DNA from: Candidatus Parvarchaeota archaeon
GTDB lineage: Archaea; Nanobdellota; Nanobdellia; Parvarchaeales; Parvarchaeaceae
Reading direction: 5' to 3'
NCBI GenBank assembly: GCA_027366075.1
Contig: DAHXLI010000012.1
Location: forward strand, 1-44,433
DNA length: 44,433 nt
The translations under genes and the position numbers were made by a program. The notes beneath the pieces were generated by a model. The model worked only from the letters and a program-made list of their open reading frames with translations, searched no databases and was not told the origin of the DNA. Below are positions 14,206-22,704 of the stretch, piece by piece; position 1 is the first letter of the stretch; the number at the start of each line of letters is the position of its first letter.

Positions 14206-15372
14206 ATGAAAATAATCTCTGTAAAGTCCGTATATGAGGAACTAAAGAAAAATAAGAAGGCCATAAACAACGTCATAGCAGATGTCAAGAAGGGCGACAT
14301 TCAAGGGTTCACCCCGCCGTCTACACTTGTGGGGGAGTTCAACTATCCCAGAGTTTCTGTAGGGATAATTTTCACAACAGACGAAAACGCATACCTTTAC
14401 GACTCTCCAAAGTATTGGGTAAAAACCGGCTACGATGTTGCTAAGATATTCTCCATGCGCACAACGTTGGTCAACGCCAGAGATAAAATAGACGTAAGAA
14501 AACCGGATGAACGCTTCATGCAGGATGTCTCTTTTGCGACCATGTCCAAGAACGATTTATCGATAGATTTAAAATTGTCAAAAACTTATGACAAAAGTTT
14601 CCTGTCCGAAACTGTAGCCCCCCACGGGATAATGGCGGATCTAAAAAGCTTCCGCCTAAATGAAAACTTCCGAATAGAGAAACCGATTGAGAAGGTTTAT
14701 TATGACAGAGATTTCAAGGCAACCGAAGCCATAACTTACTTATACAAAAACGGGATAGACGACGATAAGATAAATAAGATTCTAAGCGTTGGCGCTATCG
14801 GCGTAAAGCGGCGACTGGTACCGACAAAATGGGCCATAACCGCGGTAGACGATTCTTTAGGAAAAGATTTGATAAAAGAAATAAAGGATTTTGATGCAGG
14901 AGAGGAATATTTTATAAAGACCGGTAACGTGCTTGGAAATCACTTCGTTTTTATGTTCATGAAAGGGAAATGGTCGTTTGAACTTATAGAAAGCTGGAAC
15001 CGCGACGGTAATTCTCTAATGACTGGAGAAGGCGACTATGAGCTTTACGGTGGAAGAAAAGATTACGTGCAAAACACGGCCGGGGCTTATTACGCGATAA
15101 GGCTCGCGGTCTTAGAGGCTCTAAAAGCCGTGAAAAAACAGTTTTCAGTCATAGTGCTAAGAGAGATCACGCCGGAATATTTTGCGCCCTTGGGCGTATG
15201 GGTAGTGAGGGAGGGCGCAAGAAAGATACTGGAAAACCCTGCCGAATCGAGCCCGGGAATGTCCGAGCTGATAAAAAACGCCAAGTCCCGCCTTCTTTAT
15301 CCTATTGACATAGAGATAAAATCTAAAGTCATAAACCTAAAGGAAAAGCAAAAAATCTTGTCTGATTTTTAG
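14206..15372 (+). CDS. nreA: Nre family DNA repair protein
   Basis: 388 residues, Nre (DUF650/DUF651) family, implicated in archaeal DNA-damage repair. Visible blocks are PSTLVGEFNYPRVSVG, YDVAKIFSMRTT, the ETVAPHGIMADLKSF region, VGAIGVKRRLVPTKWAITAVDD, GNHFVFMFMKGKWSFELIE and ITPEYFAPLGVWVVREGARK. The usual N-terminal zinc finger of many NreA proteins is missing. The C-terminus KQKILSDF resembles a PCNA-interacting (PIP) motif with Gln, Leu and one terminal Phe. Third gene of the aIF2-alpha-nop10-nre unit, ending 1 base from the opposing DUF106 gene. Confidence 0.9.
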   Translation: MKIISVKSVYEELKKNKKAINNVIADVKKGDIQGFTPPSTLVGEFNYPRVSVGIIFTTDENAYLYDSPKYWVKTGYDVAKIFSMRTTLVNARDKIDVRKPDERFMQDVSFATMSKNDLSIDLKLSKTYDKSFLSETVAPHGIMADLKSFRLNENFRIEKPIEKVYYDRDFKATEAITYLYKNGIDDDKINKILSVGAIGVKRRLVPTKWAITAVDDSLGKDLIKEIKDFDAGEEYFIKTGNVLGNHFVFMFMKGKWSFELIESWNRDGNSLMTGEGDYELYGGRKDYVQNTAGAYYAIRLAVLEALKAVKKQFSVIVLREITPEYFAPLGVWVVREGARKILENPAESSPGMSELIKNAKSRLLYPIDIEIKSKVINLKEKQKILSDF

Positions 15373-15373
15373 T

Positions 15374-16099
15374 TTAAGCGACCAGTTTATAGTGTATAAA
15401 TATCCTGTTTAAGGTAATCGAAGTTATAAGAGTTATTATAAGGTAAGTCCAAAACCACGTTAATTCGTTTCCTATCAGAGGTATGCTGAACGGAAGAGTA
15501 ACTATAACCAGTGGGTTCGCTTCCAACGTCAATGAGAGGTTACCGAGAGAATAGGAAGTCTTTTCCGATGTAGAACCGATTATGCTGGATAGTGAGGTAT
15601 TGTATGTTTTACCGTTTTGTAGCAGTACGGCCGTGCAAGTGCTAGAATGTAAGACTGCCGGGAAGTCTTGCGGCAAGTTGGTAGACACCAAAGTCAAGTT
15701 TGAACTATCATTTAGAGTAAGGCAGTTATTTGTGAAGGAAAGCGTGCCATTGACCGGCCCGGATAGGATTGATTGAATAGAAGTCCCTTGCGCGATTGGA
15801 ACGTAACTGAAGAACGAAGACATGACCAAAAATACTATAATGAACGGAACGAACGTAACGAACGTCGGCTTCATCGACTGTTTCATCACTCTCCCGTTCT
15901 CCGACATAATCTGAGAGTACAGTTCTTTAAATCTCGGCTCGCCCGGCTTGACTAACTTTAATTCCTTTTGGAGTTCCTTGATTTTCCCCTTGCTTGCCCT
16001 GACGACTTCTTGGTCTACTATGATCAGATAAGCGATTTGGCCGGAGATCCCGACCCCTATTGCTATAAGTATCACGATTAGACCGTCTATCGAAACCAC
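15374..16099 (-). CDS. EMC3/TMCO1 family (DUF106) YidC-like membrane protein
   Basis: 241 residues. The N-terminal helix (about 5-27) is followed by a cytoplasmic charged coiled coil (KGKIKELQKELKLVKPGEP...), a second helix (about 82-100), an external loop of about 100 residues rich in Ser/Thr/Asn, and two C-terminal helices (about 197-235). This matches the archaeal Ylp1/DUF106 group of the Oxa1/YidC superfamily of membrane-protein insertases. The position directly after secY is conserved in archaea. The start is GTG 16097-16099, 1 base after the secY stop. The long external loop is larger than I would expect. Confidence 0.85.
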   Translation of the reverse strand: MVSIDGLIVILIAIGVGISGQIAYLIIVDQEVVRASKGKIKELQKELKLVKPGEPRFKELYSQIMSENGRVMKQSMKPTFVTFVPFIIVFLVMSSFFSYVPIAQGTSIQSILSGPVNGTLSFTNNCLTLNDSSNLTLVSTNLPQDFPAVLHSSTCTAVLLQNGKTYNTSLSSIIGSTSEKTSYSLGNLSLTLEANPLVIVTLPFSIPLIGNELTWFWTYLIITLITSITLNRIFIHYKLVA

Positions 16100-16100
16100 G

Positions 16101-17498
16101 TTAGTCCTCCGCCTCTCCGGTTAGCCGCTCTTTTATCGGCTTAAATTCCACTGCATTGTCTTGCATCAATGAGAAATAAAACTGGTATATTATCATAACT
16201 ACTAACAGGATCCCGACCCCGGCTGTTAAGGTATCGAAAAGGTTCGCCAATGCCGCTACCAAACCGGTTAAAGCCCCACCTAAGATTGCCAGTGGTACTA
16301 TATATCTTTTAAATATTTCGGTAAGGACCCTTTCGTCGCGCCTGAAGCCGGGCATTGACAGCCCAGAATTCATTAACTGCTTCGAAACCGATTTTGGATC
16401 CTGGCCACCAAGGTACATCCATATATACGAAAAAATCGCCGCGCCTATGACGAGAAGAAACGTATACGTAAGCAAGGATTCTATCTGCAAAGCCGTTATC
16501 CCCGTGGTGGTCGCGCTGACATAGAGCTCTTGTAAATTGGGAGGCGACAGCAGGGCGGCCAATCCACTTGTTGCGACTTGCTGTGTACCAAAAACGGTAG
16601 TCTCCGTAGTAAACGTCCCAAGAAAATGATTGCCGGCATTATAAAGAGTCAAACCGAAGAACTGCACTCCAGCAACCAACGATACGACTAAAACTATCGG
16701 TATTATGCTCGTATAAAAAAGCGCCACTGGCCACCTTATTGCGTAGCCTTTAAGCCTGCCAAATGAAAGGGGGAGTTCCACCTTCACCCCTTGCAACCAT
16801 ATCGCTACTGCGAAGAGAGATACCGTAGAGATTATCTCTATGATGGGAAAGAGCGCACTTAGTACCGCACCGGAAAGGAACGAAGAGATTATCGCGGGCA
16901 CCGCCCCCAATGGGCTGATAATCGGGTTCAACGTCGTGTTGACCAACTGCAACGAGATCCCTGCCAATATGAAAAGACTTATACCGGATCCTATCCCCCA
17001 CTTGCTGACGACTTCGTCCATAAACATCAGGACCATCCCGGCCAAAACCAACTGTATAAACATTATTATCGGGAAAGTAAGACCTGGGGCCGCCGGTGTA
17101 AGGGCGCCGCTGAAAACGTAAACGCCGTTTTCAATCATTATGAAAGCTATTGTTGCGATCTTCTGTATCCCCTGAAAAGTTATCCTGCCTTCCTTTGTCG
17201 AAGTGTCTATGTGTATCACATCGGTCCCCTGGAGCATCTGTATTATTATGCTCGCACTTACTATCGGACCTATACCCAGCGAAAGAAGAGAACCGAAGTG
17301 GGAGGCTATCAAAACCTGCAGTATCTCGAAACTAAGACTATAAGATTTGCTTACCCCAAAAAGCGGGACCAGAGACATCACCATGAAGATAAGAAGGATC
17401 GCTAGCGTCCAGCCGAACTTTGTTTTAAGACTAAGCTTGTGTTCTGGGACTGGAATTGATGGTAAATTTGATAGGAAAGCTTGCAGCTTTGGGTTCAT
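16101..17498 (-). CDS. secY: preprotein translocase subunit SecY
   Basis: 465 residues, ten predicted transmembrane helices. The channel-forming subunit of the SecYEG translocon (Sec61-alpha type). Typical blocks are LGIGPIVSASIIIQML near residue 75, the plug region SKSYSLSF, the GIGSGISLFI motif near 170, PIVLVVSLVAGVQFF, and the cytoplasmic loop GGQDPKSVSKQLMNSGLSMPGFRRDERVL. Its ATG overlaps the uL15 stop by 4 bases. It is the second-last gene of the ribosomal superoperon. Confidence 0.97.
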   Translation of the reverse strand: MNPKLQAFLSNLPSIPVPEHKLSLKTKFGWTLAILLIFMVMSLVPLFGVSKSYSLSFEILQVLIASHFGSLLSLGIGPIVSASIIIQMLQGTDVIHIDTSTKEGRITFQGIQKIATIAFIMIENGVYVFSGALTPAAPGLTFPIIMFIQLVLAGMVLMFMDEVVSKWGIGSGISLFILAGISLQLVNTTLNPIISPLGAVPAIISSFLSGAVLSALFPIIEIISTVSLFAVAIWLQGVKVELPLSFGRLKGYAIRWPVALFYTSIIPIVLVVSLVAGVQFFGLTLYNAGNHFLGTFTTETTVFGTQQVATSGLAALLSPPNLQELYVSATTTGITALQIESLLTYTFLLVIGAAIFSYIWMYLGGQDPKSVSKQLMNSGLSMPGFRRDERVLTEIFKRYIVPLAILGGALTGLVAALANLFDTLTAGVGILLVVMIIYQFYFSLMQDNAVEFKPIKERLTGEAED

Positions 17499-17893
17499 AC
17501 CACTTCTCCACCCGCGGAGACTATCTCATTCTTGGCCTTGTCCGAAGCTTTGCCATGTACTATCATCTTGACTCTTTGTTTTCCGAATCTGCCGCAAACC
17601 TTGGAATAACCTAGTTCCTCCAGATCAAGAACGACTTTATCGCCTTCTTTCTTAAGCATTCCTTTCTTTTCTAGAGAGCTTATTTCATTTTCGATGAAAT
17701 TAAGATTAAGCGGGACTTTCCTGACGTTTGACAACTCATACCTATGTTCGTGCGCCCTTATTGACATCATGTTCTGCTGGCCTCTTTTTCCCCCGCCCGC
17801 GCGCCCTCTTCCACCGCGATTTCCAGCGTGCCTTGCTCTCTTTCCGTAGCCTCTTCCGGCAGTCGTACTGCCCCTCAAGTGTCTTCTTTTCAT
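17495..17893 (-). CDS. rpl15: ribosomal protein uL15
   Basis: 132 residues. Glycine- and arginine-rich N-terminal extension (STTAGRGYGKRARHAGNRGG, then GRAGGGKRGQQ) that threads into the large subunit, and a C-terminal globular part with LDLEELGYSKVCGRFGK and VIVHGKAS-like MIVHGKASDKAKNEI. It overlaps uL30 and secY by 4 bases at each end, indicating translational coupling. Confidence 0.96.
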   Translation of the reverse strand: MKRRHLRGSTTAGRGYGKRARHAGNRGGRGRAGGGKRGQQNMMSIRAHEHRYELSNVRKVPLNLNFIENEISSLEKKGMLKKEGDKVVLDLEELGYSKVCGRFGKQRVKMIVHGKASDKAKNEIVSAGGEVV

Positions 17894-18339
17894 ATCATTC
17901 TTTCAAGCAAGTCGTTTATGTTGGCGCCCCTGTAGCCGAATACTCCTTTTGAGCTGTATGGCGTTTTCTTCCCTCTTCTCTCAAATCCTTTTATCGGCGG
18001 ATGCAGGTTGAATACCCTTTTTATCTTCGCGTCCTCCAAACTGCTATTTCCTGAGAGGAGACCCTGGACGGTTTCATCAAGCTGTGCGTCCTGCCACTCG
18101 TATTTCTTCCTATTGCTGAGCCTGGCTCTTTTTAGAAGCAATTTCTTCAGGGTCTCATTGTTTATCTCACCGTATGTCAAGACGCTTTCGGCCTTTTTTA
18201 TCATCCCAAGGTTCGATGGAGAGTTGTCTAATAAAACGCAAGAGTATAGTTTGTGCAGGTCCAAGTTCTTTATTACGGCGCCTATGCTTGCGCTTTTCTT
18301 TACCGATGATCTTATCCTTATGACACAAAGTTTTTCCAT
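17890..18339 (-). CDS. rpl30: ribosomal protein uL30
   Basis: 149 residues, archaeal/eukaryotic-length uL30. The short beta-alpha core (CVIRIRSSVKKSASIGAVIKN...HKLYSCVLLDNSPSNLGMI) is followed by the archaeal extension with the conserved HPPIKGFERRGKKTPYSSKG segment. Large-subunit protein. ATG overlaps nothing upstream (5-base gap to uS5) but its stop overlaps uL15 by 4 bases. Confidence 0.95.
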   Translation of the reverse strand: MEKLCVIRIRSSVKKSASIGAVIKNLDLHKLYSCVLLDNSPSNLGMIKKAESVLTYGEINNETLKKLLLKRARLSNRKKYEWQDAQLDETVQGLLSGNSSLEDAKIKRVFNLHPPIKGFERRGKKTPYSSKGVFGYRGANINDLLERMI

Positions 18340-18344
18340 CTTCG

Positions 18345-19124
18345 TTAACCTAAGACTCCCAGCGATCTTCTCTCCGTATCCAATAAACGATAAGAATCAA
18401 GTTTCTTCAGTGCTTCAAATGTAGCATAACCCAGGTTTATCCTAGTGTGGGTCTGCCCTTGGACTCTTGACCAAACGTCTTTTATCCCCGCAAGTCTTAA
18501 CACGGTCTTTATGTCATCTGCGACGCAAAACCCTATGCCCTTCGGCGCCGGAGTCAATGTTACTATCACAGAACCCGTTTTTCCATGTACTTTAAACGGG
18601 ATCGAATGCGGGGTGCCGCATGCACACTCCCAGCTTCCACAGCCCCTTTTTATTTTTATAAGACTGAGCTTTGCTTTCTTGACGGCCTTCTCTTTTGCTG
18701 TTACGGACTCTAAGGCACTTCCCTTTCCTATCCCAATATGACCATCGCCGTCACCGATGACTGCCATGGCTGAAAAATGTTGTCTTTTGGCTTTTGCGGT
18801 GACCTTCTGAGTATTTCTTATTATCCTTCTTTTTCCGCCGCCTAATTTTCCTTTAGATTGGCCTATAAACAAAAAGTCAGTTTGGAGATTCGGCAGCAAA
18901 ACGTCGATTATCTGCGGCTCAAGGACCTTAAGATTATTATTTAATATTTCGTCTATGTCTTTTATTTCGCCTGCAGCTACTCTCTTGCCCAAGTCGCTCT
19001 TAAAATTATAATTGCTGACCCTTTTTTCTGATATTGCCGCTGGAGCTTTTTCGGTCTCTTCTTTTATCTCTTGCGCCGCGCTTTTGGCTTCCTTGACATC
19101 AGTTGTCGTTTCCTCAGTTCCCAT
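18345..19124 (-). CDS. rps5: ribosomal protein uS5
   Basis: 259 residues, longer than usual because of an acidic, Ala/Glu/Lys-rich N-terminal extension of about 40 residues. The double-stranded RNA-binding domain contains QHFSAMAVIGDGDGHIGIG, followed by the C-terminal domain with TPAPKGIGF and DVWSRVQGQTHTRINL. A loop CGSWECACGTPHS is typical of archaeal uS5. Small-subunit protein involved in decoding fidelity. It overlaps the uL18 stop by 11 bases. Confidence 0.96.
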   Translation of the reverse strand: MGTEETTTDVKEAKSAAQEIKEETEKAPAAISEKRVSNYNFKSDLGKRVAAGEIKDIDEILNNNLKVLEPQIIDVLLPNLQTDFLFIGQSKGKLGGGKRRIIRNTQKVTAKAKRQHFSAMAVIGDGDGHIGIGKGSALESVTAKEKAVKKAKLSLIKIKRGCGSWECACGTPHSIPFKVHGKTGSVIVTLTPAPKGIGFCVADDIKTVLRLAGIKDVWSRVQGQTHTRINLGYATFEALKKLDSYRLLDTERRSLGVLG

Positions 19125-19632
19125 GTTGCTTTATGTTATCGATTACCTTATTTATTTCTTCCCGCATGCTCTTAACCTTTTCACCTACTAGGTGAAACTG
19201 GTTGCCCTTCTTGTTTTCGTAGTGTTTTGCTATGTGGGCGCCATACAGTCTTTCTTCGGAAATGGGAAGTTCGCCCGCATGTGTGTCGAGGCCGCCATCT
19301 TGCGCCCCCTTCAGAAAATAGTATATGAAACTATCTTTCTTTAGAGTTCTGTTCCCTTTATCCAGTATAGCCTCTTTTGCGCTCGATTTCTTGGCCAAAA
19401 GGAAGCCTGTAAGATAGGAAGCGGGTATGTTCTTAGGACTAAAGGCCCATCCATATTTTTTAAGGTCTCTCCCGTAAATCGTAACTAGAGTCTTATCTCC
19501 GTCTTCAGAGTATTGGATTATCTGGCCCATTACTGTGCTGTCCGTCTTTCGAACGACCAATCTTGGCAGGCCGGATTTCAGAAGCTTTAGCCTCTTTCGA
19601 TAGTTCGTGCTCCTGTTTCGTTCTACTTTCAT
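19114..19632 (-). CDS. rpl18: ribosomal protein uL18
   Basis: 172 residues, archaeal/eukaryotic-type 5S rRNA-binding protein. Motifs: RSTNYRKRLKLLKSGLPRLVVRKT near the N-terminus, AYLTGFLLAKK-like PASYLTGFLLAKKS, and the C-terminal LKGAQDGGLDTHAGELPISEE... region with ERLYGAHIAKHYE. It starts 1 base after the eL19 stop and overlaps uS5 by 11 bases. Confidence 0.96.
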   Translation of the reverse strand: MKVERNRSTNYRKRLKLLKSGLPRLVVRKTDSTVMGQIIQYSEDGDKTLVTIYGRDLKKYGWAFSPKNIPASYLTGFLLAKKSSAKEAILDKGNRTLKKDSFIYYFLKGAQDGGLDTHAGELPISEERLYGAHIAKHYENKKGNQFHLVGEKVKSMREEINKVIDNIKQHGN

Positions 19633-19633
19633 A

Positions 19634-20080
19634 TCAAGATTTTTTCATCATCTCCTCTATCGAATTCTTCATGTGCGTAACGCTATGGAAGGCATTCCCT
19701 TTTATTTTTCTGTAGACTACTCTGAAAAGTTTGCCATCGATCTTCCCTGCGGCTCGCTCTTTAAATAGTTCTTTTCTCAGGGCCCTGACTTTATTCCTCC
19801 AAGAAAATTGCATTCTAGCGTTCTTCTTTCCTTTCCTACTTCCCGTGCCTTTCCTGTGTCCCTTTTTCTTCTTTAAGTGCAGCGCCCTCGCTCTCGATCT
19901 GGATTGGCCTTGCGTCACTTTTTTCTTTATCGCCCCGCTAGAGATAAGATTATCCACATCGCCCCTGGTTATCGCTTCTTTTATCTCTTTGAATTTAGCC
20001 GGATCTAGCCATACTTTTTTCTCCCCGACCCCCAGGATATCACTTGCCAGTCGTCTCTGTGTTTTTAACATTCCTCTCAT
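19634..20080 (-). CDS. rpl19e: ribosomal protein eL19
   Basis: 148 residues, archaeal/eukaryotic-specific large-subunit protein. It opens with LKTQRRLASDILGVGEKKVW, then the basic middle (GQSRSRARALHLKKKKGHRK, GTGSRKGKKNAR) and WRNKVRALRKELF. ATG 20078-20080 is preferred because AAGGTGG lies 7 bases upstream within eL32; the other in-frame ATG is at 20069-20071. The first 41 bases overlap the end of the eL32 gene, the longest overlap in this operon. Confidence 0.95.
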   Translation of the reverse strand: MRGMLKTQRRLASDILGVGEKKVWLDPAKFKEIKEAITRGDVDNLISSGAIKKKVTQGQSRSRARALHLKKKKGHRKGTGSRKGKKNARMQFSWRNKVRALRKELFKERAAGKIDGKLFRVVYRKIKGNAFHSVTHMKNSIEEMMKKS

Positions 20081-20390
20081 GGTTTACCACCTTTATATTT
20101 TTTGACCTGCATTCGTCTAATATCTTTGCTCTTTTCAGAGAGCCGACGGCGCTTGCGATTATCACTATATTATCTCCGGTTATCTTGCCCAGATCAGAGG
20201 GCGCGTAGATCATTACGGGGAGTTTATTTGCTATCCTGCCCCGCGTCTTAGCATTAGACATAAACCCTTTTGACGGCATCGGTTTGTGGCCCTTCTTCCC
20301 GATCTTTGTCTTGTTCTTACGGCCTCTTGGCTTACGCCATGACATCCCGACCCTTACGAGTTTTCCAGAATCTTTTTTTGTGAATTCCAT
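20040..20390 (-). CDS. rpl32e: ribosomal protein eL32
   Basis: 116 residues, on the short side for archaeal eL32. Conserved stretches are WRKPRGRKNKTKIGKKGHKP, SNAKTRGRIANKLPVMIYAP, DLGKI, IIASAVGSLKRAKILDECRS and KNIKVVNH. Large-subunit protein specific to archaea and eukaryotes. Its last 41 bases overlap the start of eL19 and provide the eL19 ribosome-binding site. Confidence 0.95.
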   Translation of the reverse strand: MEFTKKDSGKLVRVGMSWRKPRGRKNKTKIGKKGHKPMPSKGFMSNAKTRGRIANKLPVMIYAPSDLGKITGDNIVIIASAVGSLKRAKILDECRSKNIKVVNHERNVKNTETTGK

Positions 20391-20391
20391 G

Positions 20392-20913
20392 TTAAGGTTT
20401 CTTTGTTATGAATATTCCGTCCTTGAATACTCGCCTGTCTTTATTTTTGATCTGTATTTTGCTCTCGATCGTGCCTGCGACTTGCCCCACAAGATATTTA
20501 TCTATGCCGGAGATTTTTATTTTTGTGCCGTTTACCTTTACCTCTACGTTCTTTGGGAGCGTTATCTCCCTCGGTTTCCTCTCGCCCACAAAATTTTCGA
20601 CTATTAACTTGTCTCCGCTTACCTTAACTGTCGCTGGGAAGTGCATGTAGATAAGTTCTAATTCGGCGGTATATTTTTCATTTACGCCCTTTGCCATGTT
20701 TCTGACTGCGGCGGCCAAAGTCCCGGCTATCGCTTTCTGGTAAGCTATGTCCCGTTCTGCGTCTACGTGCATCGTTGTGCCGTCAAGACTTACGTGGATG
20801 AATGGGTATCTTATTTCCGTCTTAAGTTCTCCTTCTTTGCCATTTACAGTAATCATATTGCCTGAGATGTCCAAGTCTACACCAGACACATCGACCTTAA
20901 ACTTAGTAGACAT
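20392..20913 (-). CDS. rpl6: ribosomal protein uL6
   Basis: 173 residues with the two repeated uL6 domains. Recognisable blocks are the VSGVDLDISGNMITVNGKEG N-terminal repeat, AAAVRNMAKGVNEKYTAELE, FVGERKPREITLP and the C-terminal repeat EVKVNGTKIKISGIDKYLVG followed by the QVAGTIE signature. It overlaps the uS8 stop by 11 bases and ends 1 base before the eL32 ATG. Confidence 0.96.
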   Translation of the reverse strand: MSTKFKVDVSGVDLDISGNMITVNGKEGELKTEIRYPFIHVSLDGTTMHVDAERDIAYQKAIAGTLAAAVRNMAKGVNEKYTAELELIYMHFPATVKVSGDKLIVENFVGERKPREITLPKNVEVKVNGTKIKISGIDKYLVGQVAGTIESKIQIKNKDRRVFKDGIFITKKP

Positions 20914-21289
20914 AAGCGATTAGCGTGCCTCCCAACCTAAGCTGCTTTGCTTCTGTATTCGTTATAAGTCCCTTATTTGTGGACAGAACTATCATCCCAA
21001 AACCCAAGGCCGGCAGGAATCGTTTTTCATATTTTGTTATCTCTTCAAATTTTATCGGCAATCTCGGCCGTATCGCCTTGCATTTGTTAAGGTTATCGCT
21101 CAACTCTAATTTTATGAAGCCGCCTCTCGAGTCGCTTATCACTTCGCATTTATTTATGTAGCCATTGTTTTTCACTATATCTAATATTCTTATTAGAAAC
21201 TGGGATACTGGGCTTATTACGCATGTCTTTTTTCCATTCTTCTTCGCAACGTCTATTATATTAAAAACATTCGAAAGTGTGTCTGCCAT
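20903..21289 (-). CDS. rps8: ribosomal protein uS8
   Basis: 128 residues. Small-subunit assembly protein that binds 16S rRNA helix 21. It opens with MADTLSNVFNIIDVAKKNGK, contains FLRILDIVKNNGYI-like FLIRILDIVKNNGYINKCEV, and ends with STNKGLITNTEAKQLRLGGT, the archaeal form of the uS8 C-terminal signature. It lies 2 bases after uS14 and overlaps uL6 by 11 bases. Confidence 0.96.
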   Translation of the reverse strand: MADTLSNVFNIIDVAKKNGKKTCVISPVSQFLIRILDIVKNNGYINKCEVISDSRGGFIKLELSDNLNKCKAIRPRLPIKFEEITKYEKRFLPALGFGMIVLSTNKGLITNTEAKQLRLGGTLIAYVY

Positions 21290-21291
21290 AT

Positions 21292-21528
21292 TTAAGCCTC
21301 TTTACCGTATTTTCTGAAACCGAGATCCTTAGCTACTTCCCTGAAGCATTCCCTGCAATAACTTAAACCATGTATGCTTATGTGCGCTTCGGCCCTGTTA
21401 CAACGGACGCATTTTCTTGTCCTTGCGTCATGTGGCTGTGTCTTGTGCTTGCTGAACTTTAAGAATCTGTTATATTTTGCCGGCTTTCCCTTAAGGTTTT
21501 TCGCTATTCTTTCAAATGCCGTTTCCAT
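21292..21528 (-). CDS. rps14: ribosomal protein uS14, zinc-binding, with N-terminal extension
   Basis: 78 residues, against about 50-57 in most archaea. The conserved part begins around residue 27 with KHKTQPHDARTRKCVRCNRA and ends with CRECFREVAKDLGFRKYGKE; the four zinc ligands are the two CxxC pairs (CVRC, CREC). The first 25 residues (METAFERIAKNLKGKPAKYN) form an extra helix-like extension with no internal ATG, so the extension appears genuine. It lies 1 base after uL5 and 2 bases before uS8. Confidence 0.93.
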   Translation of the reverse strand: METAFERIAKNLKGKPAKYNRFLKFSKHKTQPHDARTRKCVRCNRAEAHISIHGLSYCRECFREVAKDLGFRKYGKEA

Positions 21529-21529
21529 A

Positions 21530-22039
21530 TCAATCGTTTATCTTTACTTTGTATTTGTCCCTTATAAATTCCGTCGCTTCTTCCTTTTTTATCACGTGGG
21601 TTTTGCCTATCTTCCTTGCGAGCCTTTTCCTGGCTATTGAATATCCTCTTCTAGACAAAGTGACCGCAACCGATATGCCGACTATCCCTACGGTATAATC
21701 ATATTTCGCTCCTGGTATGTGGACATATTCCGATATCCCAAAAGATAGGTTACCGGTCCTATCGAAATTTGATGCCTTTAGTTTATCTTCTACTGCAGTG
21801 AGGAGTCTTCTCAATAGTTCGTCCGCCTTTTTCCCCCTTAAAGTCACCTTGACGCCGATGTCTAAGCCCGGCCGTATATCCCATTCCGGGATCCTCTTTT
21901 TAGTCATAGTCTTAACCGACTTGGCGCCGGATATCTGCTCGAGTAATCTTCCTACTTTCTCCAGCTTATCCCCAGGTTCTCCCACTCCTACATTCATCGT
22001 TATCTTTTCGATCCTTATCTCTTTCATCTTGTTTTCCAT
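21530..22039 (-). CDS. rpl5: ribosomal protein uL5
   Basis: About 169 residues from ATG 22037-22039. It binds 5S rRNA and contacts the P-site tRNA. Blocks: IRIEKITMNVGVGEPGDKLE, KTMTKKRIPEWDIRPGLDIG, VKVTLRGKKADELLRRLL and FGISEYVHIPGAKYDYTVGI. A GTG at 22055-22057 would add six residues but overlaps eS4; the ATG, two bases after the eS4 stop, fits the start of uL5 better. Confidence 0.95.
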   Translation of the reverse strand: MENKMKEIRIEKITMNVGVGEPGDKLEKVGRLLEQISGAKSVKTMTKKRIPEWDIRPGLDIGVKVTLRGKKADELLRRLLTAVEDKLKASNFDRTGNLSFGISEYVHIPGAKYDYTVGIVGISVAVTLSRRGYSIARKRLARKIGKTHVIKKEEATEFIRDKYKVKIND

Positions 22040-22041
22040 AT

Positions 22042-22704
22042 TCAAAGTACGAAGCACGAAGTAGTGGAAGCCCTAAAGGATTTTCCGCCTTTTTCTAGTT
22101 CTACCGATTCTGCGTCTATCTTGGTTATCTTACCGGTAAGCCCGGCGTTTTTACCCCTAAATATTATTACTTCTCGCCCCTGTTCGAATGGCAAGACTTC
22201 CTGTATCTTGTTCTTCGAAAGATCCAAGACTATCGTGTCACCTATCTGTATTTCTGGTTTGTCTGTTATGACGTTCCTTCCGTCGCTTAGTCTCAAAACC
22301 GTCTTATCCGCCTTTGCCTTGCCTTTTGATAAAACTTTAAGCCTCTTTGATTTCTGATCCGACTCGTCTTTCGTCATTATGAGCTTACCTTTTGAATCTA
22401 GATACACTAAAAATTTCTCCCCTTTTACGTCCAGCATGTCGCCGAAGCCGACTATGTATTTTTCCTCCTTTATGATTTTTCCATCGACTTTGACATTGCC
22501 GCTTCTTATAAGGTATCTAGCTTCCTTGCCGTTTTTTGCTATTTTCATCAGGTCCCTTAATATCCCTAAAAGCGCTATCCCTTCCGAACTTCTGTGCTTG
22601 CCCGGCAGAGAACGGACATAATAAACATATTTTTTCCTAGGTATGACTACGGCTTTCGTTACCACGCTTCTCTTAAAGTGCTTTGATTCACCGTGTCTTG
22701 CCAT
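22042..22704 (-). CDS. rps4e: ribosomal protein eS4
   Basis: 220 residues, archaeal/eukaryotic small-subunit protein. It opens with RHGESKHFKRSVVTKAVVIP, has the S4 RNA-binding segment (GKEARYLIRSGNVKVDGKII), a central domain and a C-terminal KOW-like domain (FRGKNAGLTGKITKID). Its start overlaps the uL24 gene by 17 bases and its stop is 2 bases before uL5. Confidence 0.95.
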   Translation of the reverse strand: MARHGESKHFKRSVVTKAVVIPRKKYVYYVRSLPGKHRSSEGIALLGILRDLMKIAKNGKEARYLIRSGNVKVDGKIIKEEKYIVGFGDMLDVKGEKFLVYLDSKGKLIMTKDESDQKSKRLKVLSKGKAKADKTVLRLSDGRNVITDKPEIQIGDTIVLDLSKNKIQEVLPFEQGREVIIFRGKNAGLTGKITKIDAESVELEKGGKSFRASTTSCFVL

